DNA of 64,000 nt from Neobacillus paridis (GCF_016765675.1 NZ_JAESWB010000181.1:226984-290983), one strand, 5' to 3'. Shown: positions 35,806 to 45,428, numbered from the stretch's first letter. Notes: generated by a model not told the origin, from the letters alone. A program made the numbers and translations.

Positions 35806-37617
35806 ATGAGAGAGACAAATGAACAATGTACAAGACGACCTCCATTACTTGGTAATTTTTTAAACAAAACCATTATCTTCACATTTTGCTTTGTCGTCAT
35901 ATCAACAGTTGCTTTTCACAATGCTGTTCAGGCTGCACAAAAAACAACTCAAGTAAATAGCCTTCCATTAACGAAATATGTCAATGTAGCCAGCGGTTCG
36001 TTAAATCTGCGGAAAAGTGCTTCGATAAATTCAGTGATTATTGCGAGACTCAGAAATGGGACCAGTGTAAAGGTGTGTCAAGAAGCAAATGGCTGGGCCA
36101 AAATTGAGGTAAATGGAAAACAAGGTTTCGTTCGTTCTTCCTTTTTGATTGCTAAAAAAAAGGTGACTGGAACACCAGCGAAAACGCCTAAAAAACCGAA
36201 AACAGTTACCAAATATGTTAATGTGAACCTTGGTTCCTCGTTAAATATGCGAAAAAGTGCCTCCACCACAGCATCTGTCTTGTTAAAATTGGCCCGGGGG
36301 GTACAGGTCACTGTTTACTCTGAAGCAAAAGGCTGGGCTAAAATTGGAGCATATGGAAAAACTGGTTATGTCAGTTCTGATTTTCTGAGCGCAACAAAAC
36401 CGGCTTCCGGGACGAATACCGGTTCTGGCTCTGCTCCTTCAACCAATAACGGAGCGAGTCAAAATAACTTTCAAACAGATGTTAAATATGTAGATGTTGA
36501 ATACGGAGCCAGCCTGCGCATGAGGGCTCAAGCTTCGACAAATGCGGAGATTATTACACAACTGGCGCGGGGAACAATGGTCACTGTTATTTCAGAGAAA
36601 GACGGCTGGGCAAAGGTAACTGCAAATGGGAAAACCGGTTATGTCAGCTCGCAATTTTTATCAAAAACCGCACCATTTAATCCCAATACAACGAGCGGGA
36701 ACATCGAAAAGGTGTATGAAAATTACAATATAAGCTTGTCTGAAATGCTCAAATTTGAGATCGCCAGCCATCCACAAACAGATAAAAAATACGATACGTT
36801 TCTACAGGCCGATGCTCTAACTTTAACGAATCCTGAAAGCGGTATCGTAAATGGAGCCAGCTGGAATGTAAAAGGCGGTGCAGGTCCAGATTATTGGAAT
36901 GTGGGACAGGTAAAAGACAAGGAAACCTTCAAGATTCTCTCCACTGTAAAGGGCAAAGACGATAAGGATTGGTATAAAGTCACCTATAATAAAACATGGG
37001 TTAATGCCAGTCCGGAGGATATTGCCTATTATTTGAATCCGAATAACTTCCTTGGGACCACCGCAAATTCACTGCAATTCCTTAAATTATCAGTGACAAC
37101 CAACTTAAATGCCAATGAGGTAAATCAGCGTGTTTTATCCGGGAAAGGTGTATTACAAGGAACAGCAGCAACCTTTATATCTGCCGGAGAGAAATACGGG
37201 GTTAACGAGATGTATTTAATTTCCCATGCTCTCTTAGAAACAAATAATGGGAAATCTGAACTTGCCAAAGGAATTAAAGTAAATGGTAAAACCGTTTACA
37301 ATATGTATGGAGTCGGGGCTTATGATGCTGATGCCATTAACAGCGGTGCTCAATTTGCTTATAATGCCGGCTGGTTTACACCAGAAGCGGCGATAATTGG
37401 CGGAGCACAATTTATCGCTAACGGCTATATTAATGCCGGACAGGACACACTTTACAAAATGAGGTGGAATCCTGGCGGGGCCGTGGCTACGGGCAAGGCA
37501 ACCCATCAATACGCCTCAGATATTGGCTGGGCCGCAAAACAAGTTACGCAAATGTATAATTTATATAGTTTAGTAGATTCTTATAAACTTGTTCTGGAAA
37601 TACCGAAATATAAATAA
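35806..37617 (+). CDS. Secreted N-acetylglucosaminidase with three SH3b domains
   Basis: A 603-residue autolysin. A signal peptide with a long charged N-region (about 1-45) is followed by three bacterial SH3 repeats (about 58-115, 138-197, 226-283; each has LNMRKSAS/LRMRAQAS and GWAKI/GYVSSxFL motifs) that bind the wall. Next come a linker domain (about 300-410) and a GH73-type glucosaminidase domain (about 430-585) with catalytic Glu in ISHALLETNNGKSELAKG. It cleaves GlcNAc-MurNAc bonds outside the cell. ATG preceded by GAAGAGGG. A monocistronic accessory inserted between ychF and yyaE. Confidence 0.92.
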   Translation: MRETNEQCTRRPPLLGNFLNKTIIFTFCFVVISTVAFHNAVQAAQKTTQVNSLPLTKYVNVASGSLNLRKSASINSVIIARLRNGTSVKVCQEANGWAKIEVNGKQGFVRSSFLIAKKKVTGTPAKTPKKPKTVTKYVNVNLGSSLNMRKSASTTASVLLKLARGVQVTVYSEAKGWAKIGAYGKTGYVSSDFLSATKPASGTNTGSGSAPSTNNGASQNNFQTDVKYVDVEYGASLRMRAQASTNAEIITQLARGTMVTVISEKDGWAKVTANGKTGYVSSQFLSKTAPFNPNTTSGNIEKVYENYNISLSEMLKFEIASHPQTDKKYDTFLQADALTLTNPESGIVNGASWNVKGGAGPDYWNVGQVKDKETFKILSTVKGKDDKDWYKVTYNKTWVNASPEDIAYYLNPNNFLGTTANSLQFLKLSVTTNLNANEVNQRVLSGKGVLQGTAATFISAGEKYGVNEMYLISHALLETNNGKSELAKGIKVNGKTVYNMYGVGAYDADAINSGAQFAYNAGWFTPEAAIIGGAQFIANGYINAGQDTLYKMRWNPGGAVATGKATHQYASDIGWAAKQVTQMYNLYSLVDSYKLVLEIPKYK

Positions 37618-37629
37618 GTAATTTTAGCG

Positions 37630-37762
37630 TTGTCCCATAGTTTTGCACTATGGGACAATTTCTCTTGTTTAGCTGCTCCATTTGTCCCACAGCACCGCTC
37701 TATGGGACATTTACTCCAGATATACCTCCTACTTTGTCCCATAGGAACCTGTCCTAGTAAAA
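37630..37762. repeat. Tandem 52-bp repeat, hairpin-forming
   Basis: TTGTCCC begins at 37630, 37682 and 37734: period exactly 52. Unit 1 has TTGTCCCATAG, a 7-base loop and CTATGGGACAA, a perfect 11-bp stem. Unit 2 has TTGTCCCACAG/CTATGGGACAT, paired by G-U on the minus strand. Unit 3 is truncated. Unit geometry matches the array at 24949. Non-coding, between the glucosaminidase and yyaE. Confidence 0.9.
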
Positions 37763-37827
37763 TATCATAGTATTTTAAAAAAAATTGTATTATCCTTATT
37801 TAAAAAGTTAACGTTTCGGGGGTGAAC

Positions 37828-39837
37828 ATGTTGGCGACAGTAATAAAGGCAGCCTGCCCGTTAAATTGCTGGGATAGCTGCGGATTTCATGTGACCATCG
37901 AAGACGGTCGGGTGGCAAAAATTGAAGGCGACCCCGATCATCCGATTACAAAAGGGAAAATTTGCGGGCGCGGCCGCATGCTGGAAAAAAGGGCCAACTC
38001 AGCCGATCGCTTACTATATCCTTTAAAAAAGAGAAACGGTCAATTCGAACAGATTTCTTGGGAACAGGCACTCGATGAAATTGCCGCTAAATTAACAGCT
38101 ATCAAAGAAGAATATGGTACAACAGCAGTGCTGCACAGCCATGATTACGCCAATAACGGGATTTTAAAAAATCTCGATCAGCGCTTCTTTAATTGCTATG
38201 GAGGTGTGACCGAGCTATATGGTTCACTATGCTGGGGCTCCGGGATCGAAGCGCAAAAATGGGATTTTGGCAATGCCTTAAGCCATGAGCCGAATGATCT
38301 TTATAACAGTAAAAATATTATCATTTGGGGCCGGAATGCCGCCCGTACTAATATGCATTTTTATGAAAAGCTACTAGAGGTTAAAAAACTAGGCGCAAAA
38401 CTCTATGTGATTGACCCGCTGTTTAACGCAACCGCTAAAATGGCCGATGAGCATATTACCATTAAACCGGGAATGGACGGAATTTTAGCAGCCGGTGTCA
38501 TCAAAGAAATGCTGCGTTTGGGTCTCGAAGACCAGGCGTTTATTGAACAATTCACTTATGGATTTCCTGATTTAGTGAAGCTGTTGGACGGGATTTCACT
38601 TGAAAAAATAACGGATATGACAGAGGTACCAGCCGCAACGATAACAAAATTAGCTTATCTATATGCTGACAAACCAACGGCAACTTTTATGGGGCTGGGC
38701 CTGCAGCGCTATAAAAACGGCGGTAATACCATCCGCCTGATCGATGCCCTTGTCGCGGTCAGCGGCAATATCGGTATCCCCGGCGGCGGCGCCAATTATG
38801 CCAATATCCAAGTTGGCCAAAGCTTTGCGTTTGCGGACTTGACTCTTCCCAACCGGCGCAAAAGTGAGCGGCAGTTTTCAATCATGAAACAGGCCGAGAG
38901 AGTTTTAACCGCAAAGGATCCGGAAATCAAAATGATTTTCGTAACCTGTGGCAACCCGCTGACGCAGGTTCCCGACTCAGCAGTGGTAGAAAGGGCTTTT
39001 TCTTCAGTCGAGACGTTAGTGGTTATCGAGCAATTTATGACTGATACGGCCAAGCTGGCGGATTATGTTTTACCGACAACAACGGCCTTTGAGGAAGAAG
39101 ATTTTTATTATTCCTCGATGTATCACCATTATGTCAATTACGGCCCACAGCTGGTAACAGAACTCCCAGGTGAAGTGAAATCAGATTTGTGGATTTGGAC
39201 GCAATTAGCCGAGCGGCTCGGGTTTGGAGCGGATTTTCATTTTACCCGGGATGAATGGTTGAATATGACGCTTAAACCACTCAAGGAAAAAGGCCTTACC
39301 CTGGAAAAATTAAAGGAAAAAGGCACTTTGGAACTGCCGGTAATAAAAATTCCTTGGCAGGACAGGAAGTTCGCAACGCCATCAGGTAAATTTGAATTTA
39401 CTTCGCAATTGGCTCAACAAAAAGGGGGTACCGGCTTATTAACGCTTTCGGTTCCCGATGAATCGAAGTGGTCTAATCCGGAGCTGGCGCAGAAATATCC
39501 ATATAGCCTACTAACGATTCACCCTCTGCGTTCCAACCATTCGCAACATTATCATTTACTGGGAGGAAATGTGAAGCTTAAAGTCGAGATTGCCTCAAAT
39601 ATTGCGGCTGGTTTAGGCCTGCAAAATGGCGACCAAGTCAGAGTTTGGAATGAGCGCGGAGAAATTAAAGGATTTGTTTCCATCCTAGCAGCAGCCCACC
39701 CTAATACGATTAATATCGAAGAGGGAATTTGGCGCAGGTTTGGCGGACCGGTAAATAATTTAACTTCCAGCCGTGAATCGGATAATGGCTTAGGCAGCAC
39801 CCTCTATGACTGTCTTGTTAATCTAGAAAAACTATAG
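37828..39837 (+). CDS. Molybdopterin-dependent oxidoreductase (YyaE-like)
   Basis: A 669-residue cytosolic enzyme of the DMSO-reductase/formate-dehydrogenase superfamily. The N-terminal [4Fe-4S] motif is visible (CPLNCWDSCGFHV with the fourth Cys in GKICGRG), then the bis-MGD binding core and a C-terminal molydopterin-dinucleotide-binding domain (about 550-665, LTIHPLRSNHSQHY). The position corresponds to yyaE of B. subtilis. Start at ATG behind CGGGGGTG. Substrate unknown. It needs molybdenum, and the window holds only a damaged molybdate importer. Confidence 0.88.
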   Translation: MLATVIKAACPLNCWDSCGFHVTIEDGRVAKIEGDPDHPITKGKICGRGRMLEKRANSADRLLYPLKKRNGQFEQISWEQALDEIAAKLTAIKEEYGTTAVLHSHDYANNGILKNLDQRFFNCYGGVTELYGSLCWGSGIEAQKWDFGNALSHEPNDLYNSKNIIIWGRNAARTNMHFYEKLLEVKKLGAKLYVIDPLFNATAKMADEHITIKPGMDGILAAGVIKEMLRLGLEDQAFIEQFTYGFPDLVKLLDGISLEKITDMTEVPAATITKLAYLYADKPTATFMGLGLQRYKNGGNTIRLIDALVAVSGNIGIPGGGANYANIQVGQSFAFADLTLPNRRKSERQFSIMKQAERVLTAKDPEIKMIFVTCGNPLTQVPDSAVVERAFSSVETLVVIEQFMTDTAKLADYVLPTTTAFEEEDFYYSSMYHHYVNYGPQLVTELPGEVKSDLWIWTQLAERLGFGADFHFTRDEWLNMTLKPLKEKGLTLEKLKEKGTLELPVIKIPWQDRKFATPSGKFEFTSQLAQQKGGTGLLTLSVPDESKWSNPELAQKYPYSLLTIHPLRSNHSQHYHLLGGNVKLKVEIASNIAAGLGLQNGDQVRVWNERGEIKGFVSILAAAHPNTINIEEGIWRRFGGPVNNLTSSRESDNGLGSTLYDCLVNLEKL

Positions 39838-39878
39838 AGCTGTTTTCGTATTCAATACTATAAAAATAGATTCTATAA

Positions 39879-39972
39879 TTTTATCGGCGAATTTTTCGTA
39901 TTTAACGGTGAAACGAGACCTTTTATCGGCGATATGTCAGTTTTATCAGCGAAAAAGTAATTTTATCGGCGA
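39879..39972. repeat. Phased 20-21-bp repeat, five TTTTATCGGCGA units
   Basis: TTTTATCGGCGA or close variants begin at 39879, 39900 (degenerate), 39921, 39941 and 39961, spaced 21, 21, 20 and 20 bp. Non-coding, between yyaE and the DUF951 gene. No shared word with the other arrays. Confidence 0.85.
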
Positions 39973-39987
39973 ATCATAAGAACAATA

Positions 39988-40022
39988 AAAAAAGCATGAA
40001 GTTTATTTTATTCTTCATGCTT
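39988..40022 (-). terminator. Terminator overlapping the DUF951 stop codon
   Basis: On the minus strand AAGCATGAAG (coding end of the gene) pairs with CTTCATGCTT, followed by TTTTTT. Confidence 0.8.
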
Positions 40023-40205
40023 GACTAAAACCTTTTTCATTTTCCGGGAAAATTCTCTTCTGGGGATCAACACGCTGTGGCCACAGCCCTCGCATTTAAT
40101 CCGGATATCCATACCCATGCGGATGATCTTCCAGCGATTTGTTCCGCATGGATGCTGCTTCTTCATCTCAACAATATCATTTAGGGCAAACACCTTTTCC
40201 TCCAT
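40008..40205 (-). CDS. DUF951 family protein (YyzM-like)
   Basis: A 65-residue basic protein with the DUF951 pattern: NDIVEMKKQHPCG, WKIIRMGMDIRIKCEGCGHS, and LIPRREFSRKMKKVL. Two CxxC-like Cys pairs suggest nucleic-acid or metal binding. In Bacillus it lies next to ychF and an mscS-like gene. 15 bases after the MscS gene; function unknown. Confidence 0.9.
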   Translation of the reverse strand: MEEKVFALNDIVEMKKQHPCGTNRWKIIRMGMDIRIKCEGCGHSVLIPRREFSRKMKKVLVKHEE

Positions 40206-40220
40206 CTTGCATTCTCCTTT

Positions 40221-41096
40221 CTATTTTGGCTGTTTATCAGGGTACATGACAAATTTAGGTGCCGGAACCTTGATTCCATTATCGTCTAAAATGACTTTAA
40301 TATCCTTGCGAATCATTCTTGCCACAGTGGAATGCTGCATTGGCAATGTTTCGGCGATTATCCTGAGCACCACCTCTGCCTGGCCCATTGATTGAATCCC
40401 CAGCAGCTGCGGGGTATCGACTAACTCTTCATACTCGTTTGGCATCTTTGTAAGCGCCTCTTCAATTACCTTTTGCGCCTTTTCAATATCTTCACCATAA
40501 GCAATGGCAATATCGATAACAGCGATGCTATTATTGATCGAAAAATTAGTAACCTGGGTAATGCTGCCATTAGGCAATATATGCACTTCTCCGGTCCAAC
40601 TTTTTATTTTAGTCGTTCTTAATCCTATTGCTTCGACATTCCCTTCAAATTCTCCTACCCTAATATGATCGCCAACCGAAAATTGGTCCTCGAAAATGAT
40701 AAAAAATCCGGAAATCACGTCCTTCACCAGGCTTTGGGCGCCAAACCCGACTGCCAGACCGACAACTCCTGCACCGGCAATCAGCGCTTCAACATTAATC
40801 CCAAAAACGGAAAGAACCATCATAAAGGCGATAAAATAGACCACATAGGTAATCGTATTATCCAACAGCTTCGCCAATGTTTCTTCCCTGCGCTCTGAAT
40901 TTTTAAGCGGGGAAAGATTCCGCAGTTTAAAAACATTATGGATCGCTATTTTGCCGATTCGGATAATGATATTGGCAATGGCCATAATGAGAATAATCTT
41001 TAATAATCCTTGACCGAGACTTATCCATGTATCTTCATTTTGTAATTTATCAATGATATTTTTTTTAAATCCTTTTTCTGTAGTAAAATCCTCCAT
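40221..41096 (-). CDS. MscS-family mechanosensitive channel
   Basis: A 291-residue small-conductance channel. Three transmembrane helices (about 25-45, 75-97, 101-125), with the pore helix rich in Gly/Ala (LIAGAGVVGLAVGFGAQSLVKDVISG), followed by the beta domain (FSVGDHIRVGEFEGNVEAIGLRTTKI) and C-terminal alpha/beta domain. It releases solutes on hypo-osmotic shock. It is followed by the DUF951 gene in the same operon. Confidence 0.93.
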   Translation of the reverse strand: MEDFTTEKGFKKNIIDKLQNEDTWISLGQGLLKIILIMAIANIIIRIGKIAIHNVFKLRNLSPLKNSERREETLAKLLDNTITYVVYFIAFMMVLSVFGINVEALIAGAGVVGLAVGFGAQSLVKDVISGFFIIFEDQFSVGDHIRVGEFEGNVEAIGLRTTKIKSWTGEVHILPNGSITQVTNFSINNSIAVIDIAIAYGEDIEKAQKVIEEALTKMPNEYEELVDTPQLLGIQSMGQAEVVLRIIAETLPMQHSTVARMIRKDIKVILDDNGIKVPAPKFVMYPDKQPK

Positions 41097-41266
41097 TTAT
41101 ACACCAACTTTCAAAGCTTTCATTCCCCATCTATTTTAACAATTTTTCTAAACAGAGAATAGTGAAGTGTTTTTAACATTTTTAACTTGGCTACGTATAG
41201 AAATTCTAAATTTTCCGTATAATGTTAAAGCAAATGTAAATGTTTCGTTGTTAAGGGGTGGACGTA

Positions 41267-41878
41267 ATGAATCTGAAAGCGCACTTGTTCGATCGAAAAG
41301 CGAAAACATATATCCTCCATGATGATGTCTATGCTGTTCAAAGTCTTGCCACTGAATTACTTGCCAATATCCCGACAATCACCAGCCGTCCAATTGTCCT
41401 TTTATGTATCGGAACAGACCGCTCCACAGGAGATTCATTAGGTCCGTTAATTGGCACATTATTGGAGGAAAAAAGGCTGCCATCCTTTTATGTATATGGA
41501 ACACTTGATGAACCGATTCATGCCGTTAATCTTGAGGATAGACTAAAGGAAATTCAAATGAAGCACGCGAACCCTTTTATTGTTGGTATTGACGCCTGCC
41601 TCGGGCGGATGAAAAATGTGGGCATGATCCAGGTTGGTAACGGTCCGGTTAAGCCAGGTGCCGGTGTCAATAAAGAACTTCCGGCTGTTGGCGACATCCA
41701 TATCACAGGGATCGTCAATGTCAGCGGTTTTATGGAATTTTTCGTTTTACAAAATACCCGTCTCAACCTGGTCATGAAAATGGCCAGAACCATCGCTGAC
41801 GGGATCTACCTGACAGGACTGCTTTATCAAAAAACTATGATTCAAGAAGAAAAGACCAATGAAACAGGGACCCGTTAA
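41267..41878 (+). CDS. yyaC: Spore protease YyaC (DUF1256)
   Basis: A 203-residue GPR-like peptidase fold protein found only in spore formers. Motifs LLCIGTDRSTGDSLGPLIG and IVGIDACLGR are conserved. It is expressed in the forespore in B. subtilis. The ATG at 41267 follows AAGGGGTGGACGTA; a GTG nine bases earlier overlaps that site. Convergent with the DUF554 gene. Confidence 0.93.
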   Translation: MNLKAHLFDRKAKTYILHDDVYAVQSLATELLANIPTITSRPIVLLCIGTDRSTGDSLGPLIGTLLEEKRLPSFYVYGTLDEPIHAVNLEDRLKEIQMKHANPFIVGIDACLGRMKNVGMIQVGNGPVKPGAGVNKELPAVGDIHITGIVNVSGFMEFFVLQNTRLNLVMKMARTIADGIYLTGLLYQKTMIQEEKTNETGTR

Positions 41879-41890
41879 AGGTCCCTGTTA
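41863..41890. terminator. Shared terminator of yyaC and the DUF554 gene
   Basis: AACAGGGACC and GGTCCCTGTT pair around CGTTAAA, which contains the yyaC stop codon. The right arm overlaps the stop of the convergent gene, so one hairpin serves both. Confidence 0.75.
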
Positions 41891-42595
41891 AATTTTAACA
41901 TGATATAAAATCGTGACAATAATTGCGACGACGACTATTCCTGGAAGAAGATTAGCAACCTTTACCTTCGTTAAACCAATCATATTGAGCCCGATGGCAA
42001 AAATCATAATTCCCCCCGTTGCCGTCATCTCGGTAATAAACTGCTGCATTAACAGCTTCGGAACTAATTGATTAATTTGTGTCGCAAATGTTGCAATCAA
42101 ACCTTCATATAAGACCACAGGGACGGCCGAAAAAATGACACCGATTCCAAGTGTAGTGGAGAGGATTAAAGCGGTAAAACCGTCTATCAGCGATTTGGTG
42201 TACAAGATATCATGGTTGCCGCGGATCCCGCTGTCCAGGGCACCAAGAATCGCCATTGCTCCAATCACGAAAATTAATGTAGCCGTCACAAACCCTTCTG
42301 ATACGCTGCCTTTCCCGTTGTTTCCAACCTTATGTTCAAGCCATTTGCCAACATCATTTAATTTATCTTCCAATTTCAGCCATTCTCCAATCACTGCCCC
42401 GAAGACAAGGCTGAGAATCACAATTAAAAAATTATCGCTTTTCAAACCCATTTGCAGCCCTAAAACCATAACCGACAATCCAATTCCATACATAACGGTA
42501 TTTTTCATGCCCTCAGGAATGCGGTTTAATAGTCTTCCAAGGACTGTCCCAATAATAATCAATAAACCATTCACCATCGTACCTAATAAAAACAT
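41888..42595 (-). CDS. DUF554 membrane protein
   Basis: A 235-residue polytopic protein with about seven hydrophobic segments, glycine-rich first helix (LLGTMVNGLLIIIGTVLG) and DSGIRGNHDILYTKSLIDG loop typical of DUF554. Members are of unknown function, probably transporters. Start at the ATG six bases after AGGTGA. Confidence 0.85.
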   Translation of the reverse strand: MFLLGTMVNGLLIIIGTVLGRLLNRIPEGMKNTVMYGIGLSVMVLGLQMGLKSDNFLIVILSLVFGAVIGEWLKLEDKLNDVGKWLEHKVGNNGKGSVSEGFVTATLIFVIGAMAILGALDSGIRGNHDILYTKSLIDGFTALILSTTLGIGVIFSAVPVVLYEGLIATFATQINQLVPKLLMQQFITEMTATGGIMIFAIGLNMIGLTKVKVANLLPGIVVVAIIVTILYHVKI

Positions 42596-42674
42596 CAACA
42601 TTCACCTGAACTTGTTTGTCAAAATAATAATAGTTTAAACCTAACATGTTTTCTTGCTAAAGAAAAGGATTATT

Positions 42675-42702
42675 GAAAAAAAATAAACCATCCGACAGAT
42701 GG
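42675..42702 (-). terminator. Terminator after parB
   Basis: On the minus strand CCATCTGTCGGATGG followed by TTTATTTTTTTTC, just after the parB stop. Confidence 0.75.
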
Positions 42703-42706
42703 CTTA

Positions 42707-43561
42707 CTATGAATCATGCTCTTGTTCGAGAATTTCCAAAATTCGTTCTAAATCATCCTGGGAAAAGAACTCAATTTCTATTTTCCCTTTATTTTTATTC
42801 TGTTTAATTGTTACAGTAGTTCCAAACCGTTCCCGCAGCATATGCTCCCGTTCGACGATAAAAACGTCTTTTTTCTTTCCCGGCTTTTTTGTTTCACGTG
42901 GAACATTTTCATTTAATTGTTGAATCCATTTTTCCAGCTGACGGACATTCATCGATTCTTTGATGACCTTTTCTACTACCGTTGGAAGATGGCTCTTTTT
43001 CCTTAAGCCTAACAAGGCCCGTCCATGGCCCATGGAAATTTTCCCATCGGAAATAAGTTGTTGAACTTTCGGCGGCAGTGATAGTAAACGGATATGGTTG
43101 GCCACATGCGGACGGCTTTTTCCTAAACGTTTGGCTACTTCCTCTTGTGTTAAGTCTAGTTTTTCCATCAAGGTTTGGTAAGCTTGTCCTTCCTCAATCG
43201 GGTTTAAATCCTCCCGCTGCAGGTTTTCAATTACCGCCAATTCCATCATTTGCTGTTCCGAAAATTCCCTGACAACTGCCGGAACACTAGCGAGCTTTGC
43301 TTCCTTGGCGGCCCGGTAACGACGTTCCCCAACCACAATTTCGTAGCCTCTAATACTTTTTCTAACGATCAGCGGCTGCAGGATTCCATGTTCCAAAATT
43401 GATGCTTTTAATTCATCAATCGCTTCTTGGTTGAAGGATTTTCGCGGCTGGTAGGGGTTTGGACGAAGCTCTTTGAGTCTAATCTCTTGAACTGTTTCAT
43501 CTTTTCCGGCTTCCATGTTGGAAAAGATAGCATCCAGGCCTTTTCCCAATCCTTTAGCCAT
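42707..43561 (-). CDS. parB: Chromosome partitioning protein ParB (Spo0J)
   Basis: A 284-residue CTPase clamp protein that loads at parS. N-terminal CTP-binding ParB/Srx domain (about 20-115, NPYQPRKSF, GYEIVVGERRYRAAK, AVIENLQREDLNPIEE), HTH (about 125-190, LTQEEVAKRLGKSRPHVANHIRLL) and dimerisation domain (about 225-284). Start at MAKGLGKGLDAIF, overlapping the parA stop by 8 bases. Contains an internal parS. Confidence 0.96.
   Translation of the reverse strand: MAKGLGKGLDAIFSNMEAGKDETVQEIRLKELRPNPYQPRKSFNQEAIDELKASILEHGILQPLIVRKSIRGYEIVVGERRYRAAKEAKLASVPAVVREFSEQQMMELAVIENLQREDLNPIEEGQAYQTLMEKLDLTQEEVAKRLGKSRPHVANHIRLLSLPPKVQQLISDGKISMGHGRALLGLRKKSHLPTVVEKVIKESMNVRQLEKWIQQLNENVPRETKKPGKKKDVFIVEREHMLRERFGTTVTIKQNKNKGKIEIEFFSQDDLERILEILEQEHDS
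42890..42905. promoter_or_regulatory. parS site inside parB
   Basis: TGTTTCACGTGGAACA (TGTTCCACGTGAAACA on the other strand), full match to TGTTNCACGTGAAACA. Same position as the parS within spo0J in B. subtilis. Confidence 0.93.
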
Positions 43562-44315
43562 TTGCAACCACTTCCTTTGCCAGATCTATATACACTTCAG
43601 CTCCACGGGATTTGGCATCATAGGTGATGATCGGTTCCCCATGGCTTGGCGCCTCACTTAGACGCACATTGCGAGGAATGATGGTTTTATAAACCCTATC
43701 TTGAAAATACTTTTTAACTTCTTCTATTACCTGAATTCCAAGATTTGTTCTGGCATCGAGCATTGTTAATAAGACGCCCTCAATTTTCAAATCCTGATTT
43801 AAATGTTTTTGCACCAGCCTAACTGTGTTTAATAATTGGCTTAGCCCTTCCAAAGCATAGTATTCACACTGGACAGGAATGATCACCGAGTCAGAAGCGG
43901 TTAAAGCATTGAGTGTGAGCAGCCCCAGTGACGGCGGGCAATCAATGATAATATAATCAAATTGATCTTTCACCTCTTCAAGCGCCCGTTTTAACCGTAC
44001 TTCGCGAGAAATAGTTGGTACCAGTTCGATTTCTGCCCCTGCCAGTTGAATGGTTGCCGGGATCGCATATAAATTGTCAATTGCCGTTGGCCTGATGACT
44101 TCTTTTGCCTCAACATCGTCTACTAAAACATCGTATATACACTGTTCGACCACGGCTTTTTCAATTCCAATCCCGCTTGTTGCATTCCCCTGCGGGTCAA
44201 TATCTACCATTAAGACTCGTTTACCGATATGTGCTAAGCAGGCGCCTAGGTTGACAGCGGTCGTCGTTTTGCCAACTCCGCCCTTTTGGTTCGCAATGGA
44301 AAGAATTTTACCCAC
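43554..44315 (-). CDS. parA: Chromosome partitioning ATPase ParA (Soj)
   Basis: A 253-residue deviant Walker-A ATPase: KGGVGKTTT (about 11-19), VDIDPQGNAT (about 37-46), IIDCPPSLG and the C-terminal RNVRLSEAPS. It dimerises on DNA and interacts with ParB and DnaA to set segregation and initiation. GTG start giving the B. subtilis length; GGGTGA precedes it. Confidence 0.97.
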   Translation of the reverse strand: MGKILSIANQKGGVGKTTTAVNLGACLAHIGKRVLMVDIDPQGNATSGIGIEKAVVEQCIYDVLVDDVEAKEVIRPTAIDNLYAIPATIQLAGAEIELVPTISREVRLKRALEEVKDQFDYIIIDCPPSLGLLTLNALTASDSVIIPVQCEYYALEGLSQLLNTVRLVQKHLNQDLKIEGVLLTMLDARTNLGIQVIEEVKKYFQDRVYKTIIPRNVRLSEAPSHGEPIITYDAKSRGAEVYIDLAKEVVANG

Positions 44316-44506
44316 GATGTCACCCACCCTTATTTCTCAAAAAATATGTTTCTTACACTCTAGCAAATATTTTCTCGATTCACGCCATTATCTGCTATGC
44401 CGTGTAAAAAGTAAAATTCCCATTTCTCTATTTTATCACGAAATGGATGGGTTGTTGGTTTTTTTCAAAAAATAATCCGCTGAAAGAGAGGAATCTTTTG
44501 AGGGAG

Positions 44507-44550
44507 GCAGAAAAAAAATGAAGAGACTGTCACAAAAGTCAGCCTCTCTA
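44507..44550 (-). terminator. Terminator after noc
   Basis: On the minus strand AGAGGCTGAC and GACAGTCTCT pair imperfectly around TTTTGT, then a long T-run (TTTTTTTT). Confidence 0.7.
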
Positions 44551-44564
44551 TGTATTTCAATCTA

Positions 44565-45428
44565 TTATTTTTTCTTTGGAATCCGAATGGTAAATTGGTA
44601 AAAATCGTCAAATTCTTCTTCTTCAGCATCCAGCTTAATGCCGTTATCGGTAACCATTGATAGCGATTGACGAATCGTGTTGACGGCAATTCTCATATCC
44701 TTGCTAAAGGCCTTCCGCTTCGGTTTCGGTTTGGCCGTCTTTTCCTGCAGCAGCTTGGTTACACGATCTTCCGTTTGTTTGACATTGAAATTTTTCTCAA
44801 TGACTTCCTCAAGTAATTTTACCTGTTTTTCCGGATCCTTGAGTGGGATAAGAGCACGCGCATGGCGCTCAGTGATCACCTTATTTAATAAAGCGTCTTG
44901 AACCGGCTGCGGTAATTTAAGGAGGCGCAGTTTGTTCGCCACGGTTGACTGCCCTTTTCCGAGACGCTGCGCTAATGCCTCTTGCGTTAAATTATGCAGT
45001 TCCAGCAGTCGGCCGTAAGCAATCGCTTCCTCAATCGGAGATAATTCTTCCCGCTGCAAATTTTCGATCAAGGCAATCGAGGCGGTTTCCGTATCCGTCA
45101 TATCTTTTACGATTGCCGGCACCTCAGTCCAACCCAGCTTTTTCATTGCCCTCCAGCGCCGCTCTCCGGCAATGATTTCAAATTGATTAGCAGCATACTC
45201 CCTGACAACAATTGGCTGGATAATCCCATGTATATGAATGGTTCGTGATAATTCTTCAATTTTCTCTTCATCAAAAACAGTACGCGGTTGGAAGCGGTTA
45301 GGAACAATTTGATCTATTGGAATTTTTTTGATTTCTTCATTTTTTTCACCGTCCAGCTCTTGCTCAAGCTCAACCGTCTGTTCCCCTTTATCTCCGAGGC
45401 CAAAAAAGCGGCTAAACGAACTCTTCAT
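44565..45428 (-). CDS. noc: Nucleoid occlusion protein Noc
   Basis: A 287-residue ParB paralogue that binds NBS sites, spreads, and tethers DNA to the membrane to block Z-ring assembly. N-terminal amphipathic helix ([12 protein letters not shown]) for membrane contact, then ParB/Srx CTP domain (about 40-140) and HTH ([27 protein letters not shown]). Divergence from ParB in the recognition helix supports Noc. Start at MKSSFSRF, behind AAAGGTGG. Confidence 0.96.
   Translation of the reverse strand: MKSSFSRFFGLGDKGEQTVELEQELDGEKNEEIKKIPIDQIVPNRFQPRTVFDEEKIEELSRTIHIHGIIQPIVVREYAANQFEIIAGERRWRAMKKLGWTEVPAIVKDMTDTETASIALIENLQREELSPIEEAIAYGRLLELHNLTQEALAQRLGKGQSTVANKLRLLKLPQPVQDALLNKVITERHARALIPLKDPEKQVKLLEEVIEKNFNVKQTEDRVTKLLQEKTAKPKPKRKAFSKDMRIAVNTIRQSLSMVTDNGIKLDAEEEEFDDFYQFTIRIPKKK

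Noticed and set aside
40034..40048. Noc-binding site (ATTTCCCGGGAAAT-like)
   Set aside because: ATTTTCCGGGAAAAT matches only 12 of 14 positions and lies in a coding sequence; too weak alone.
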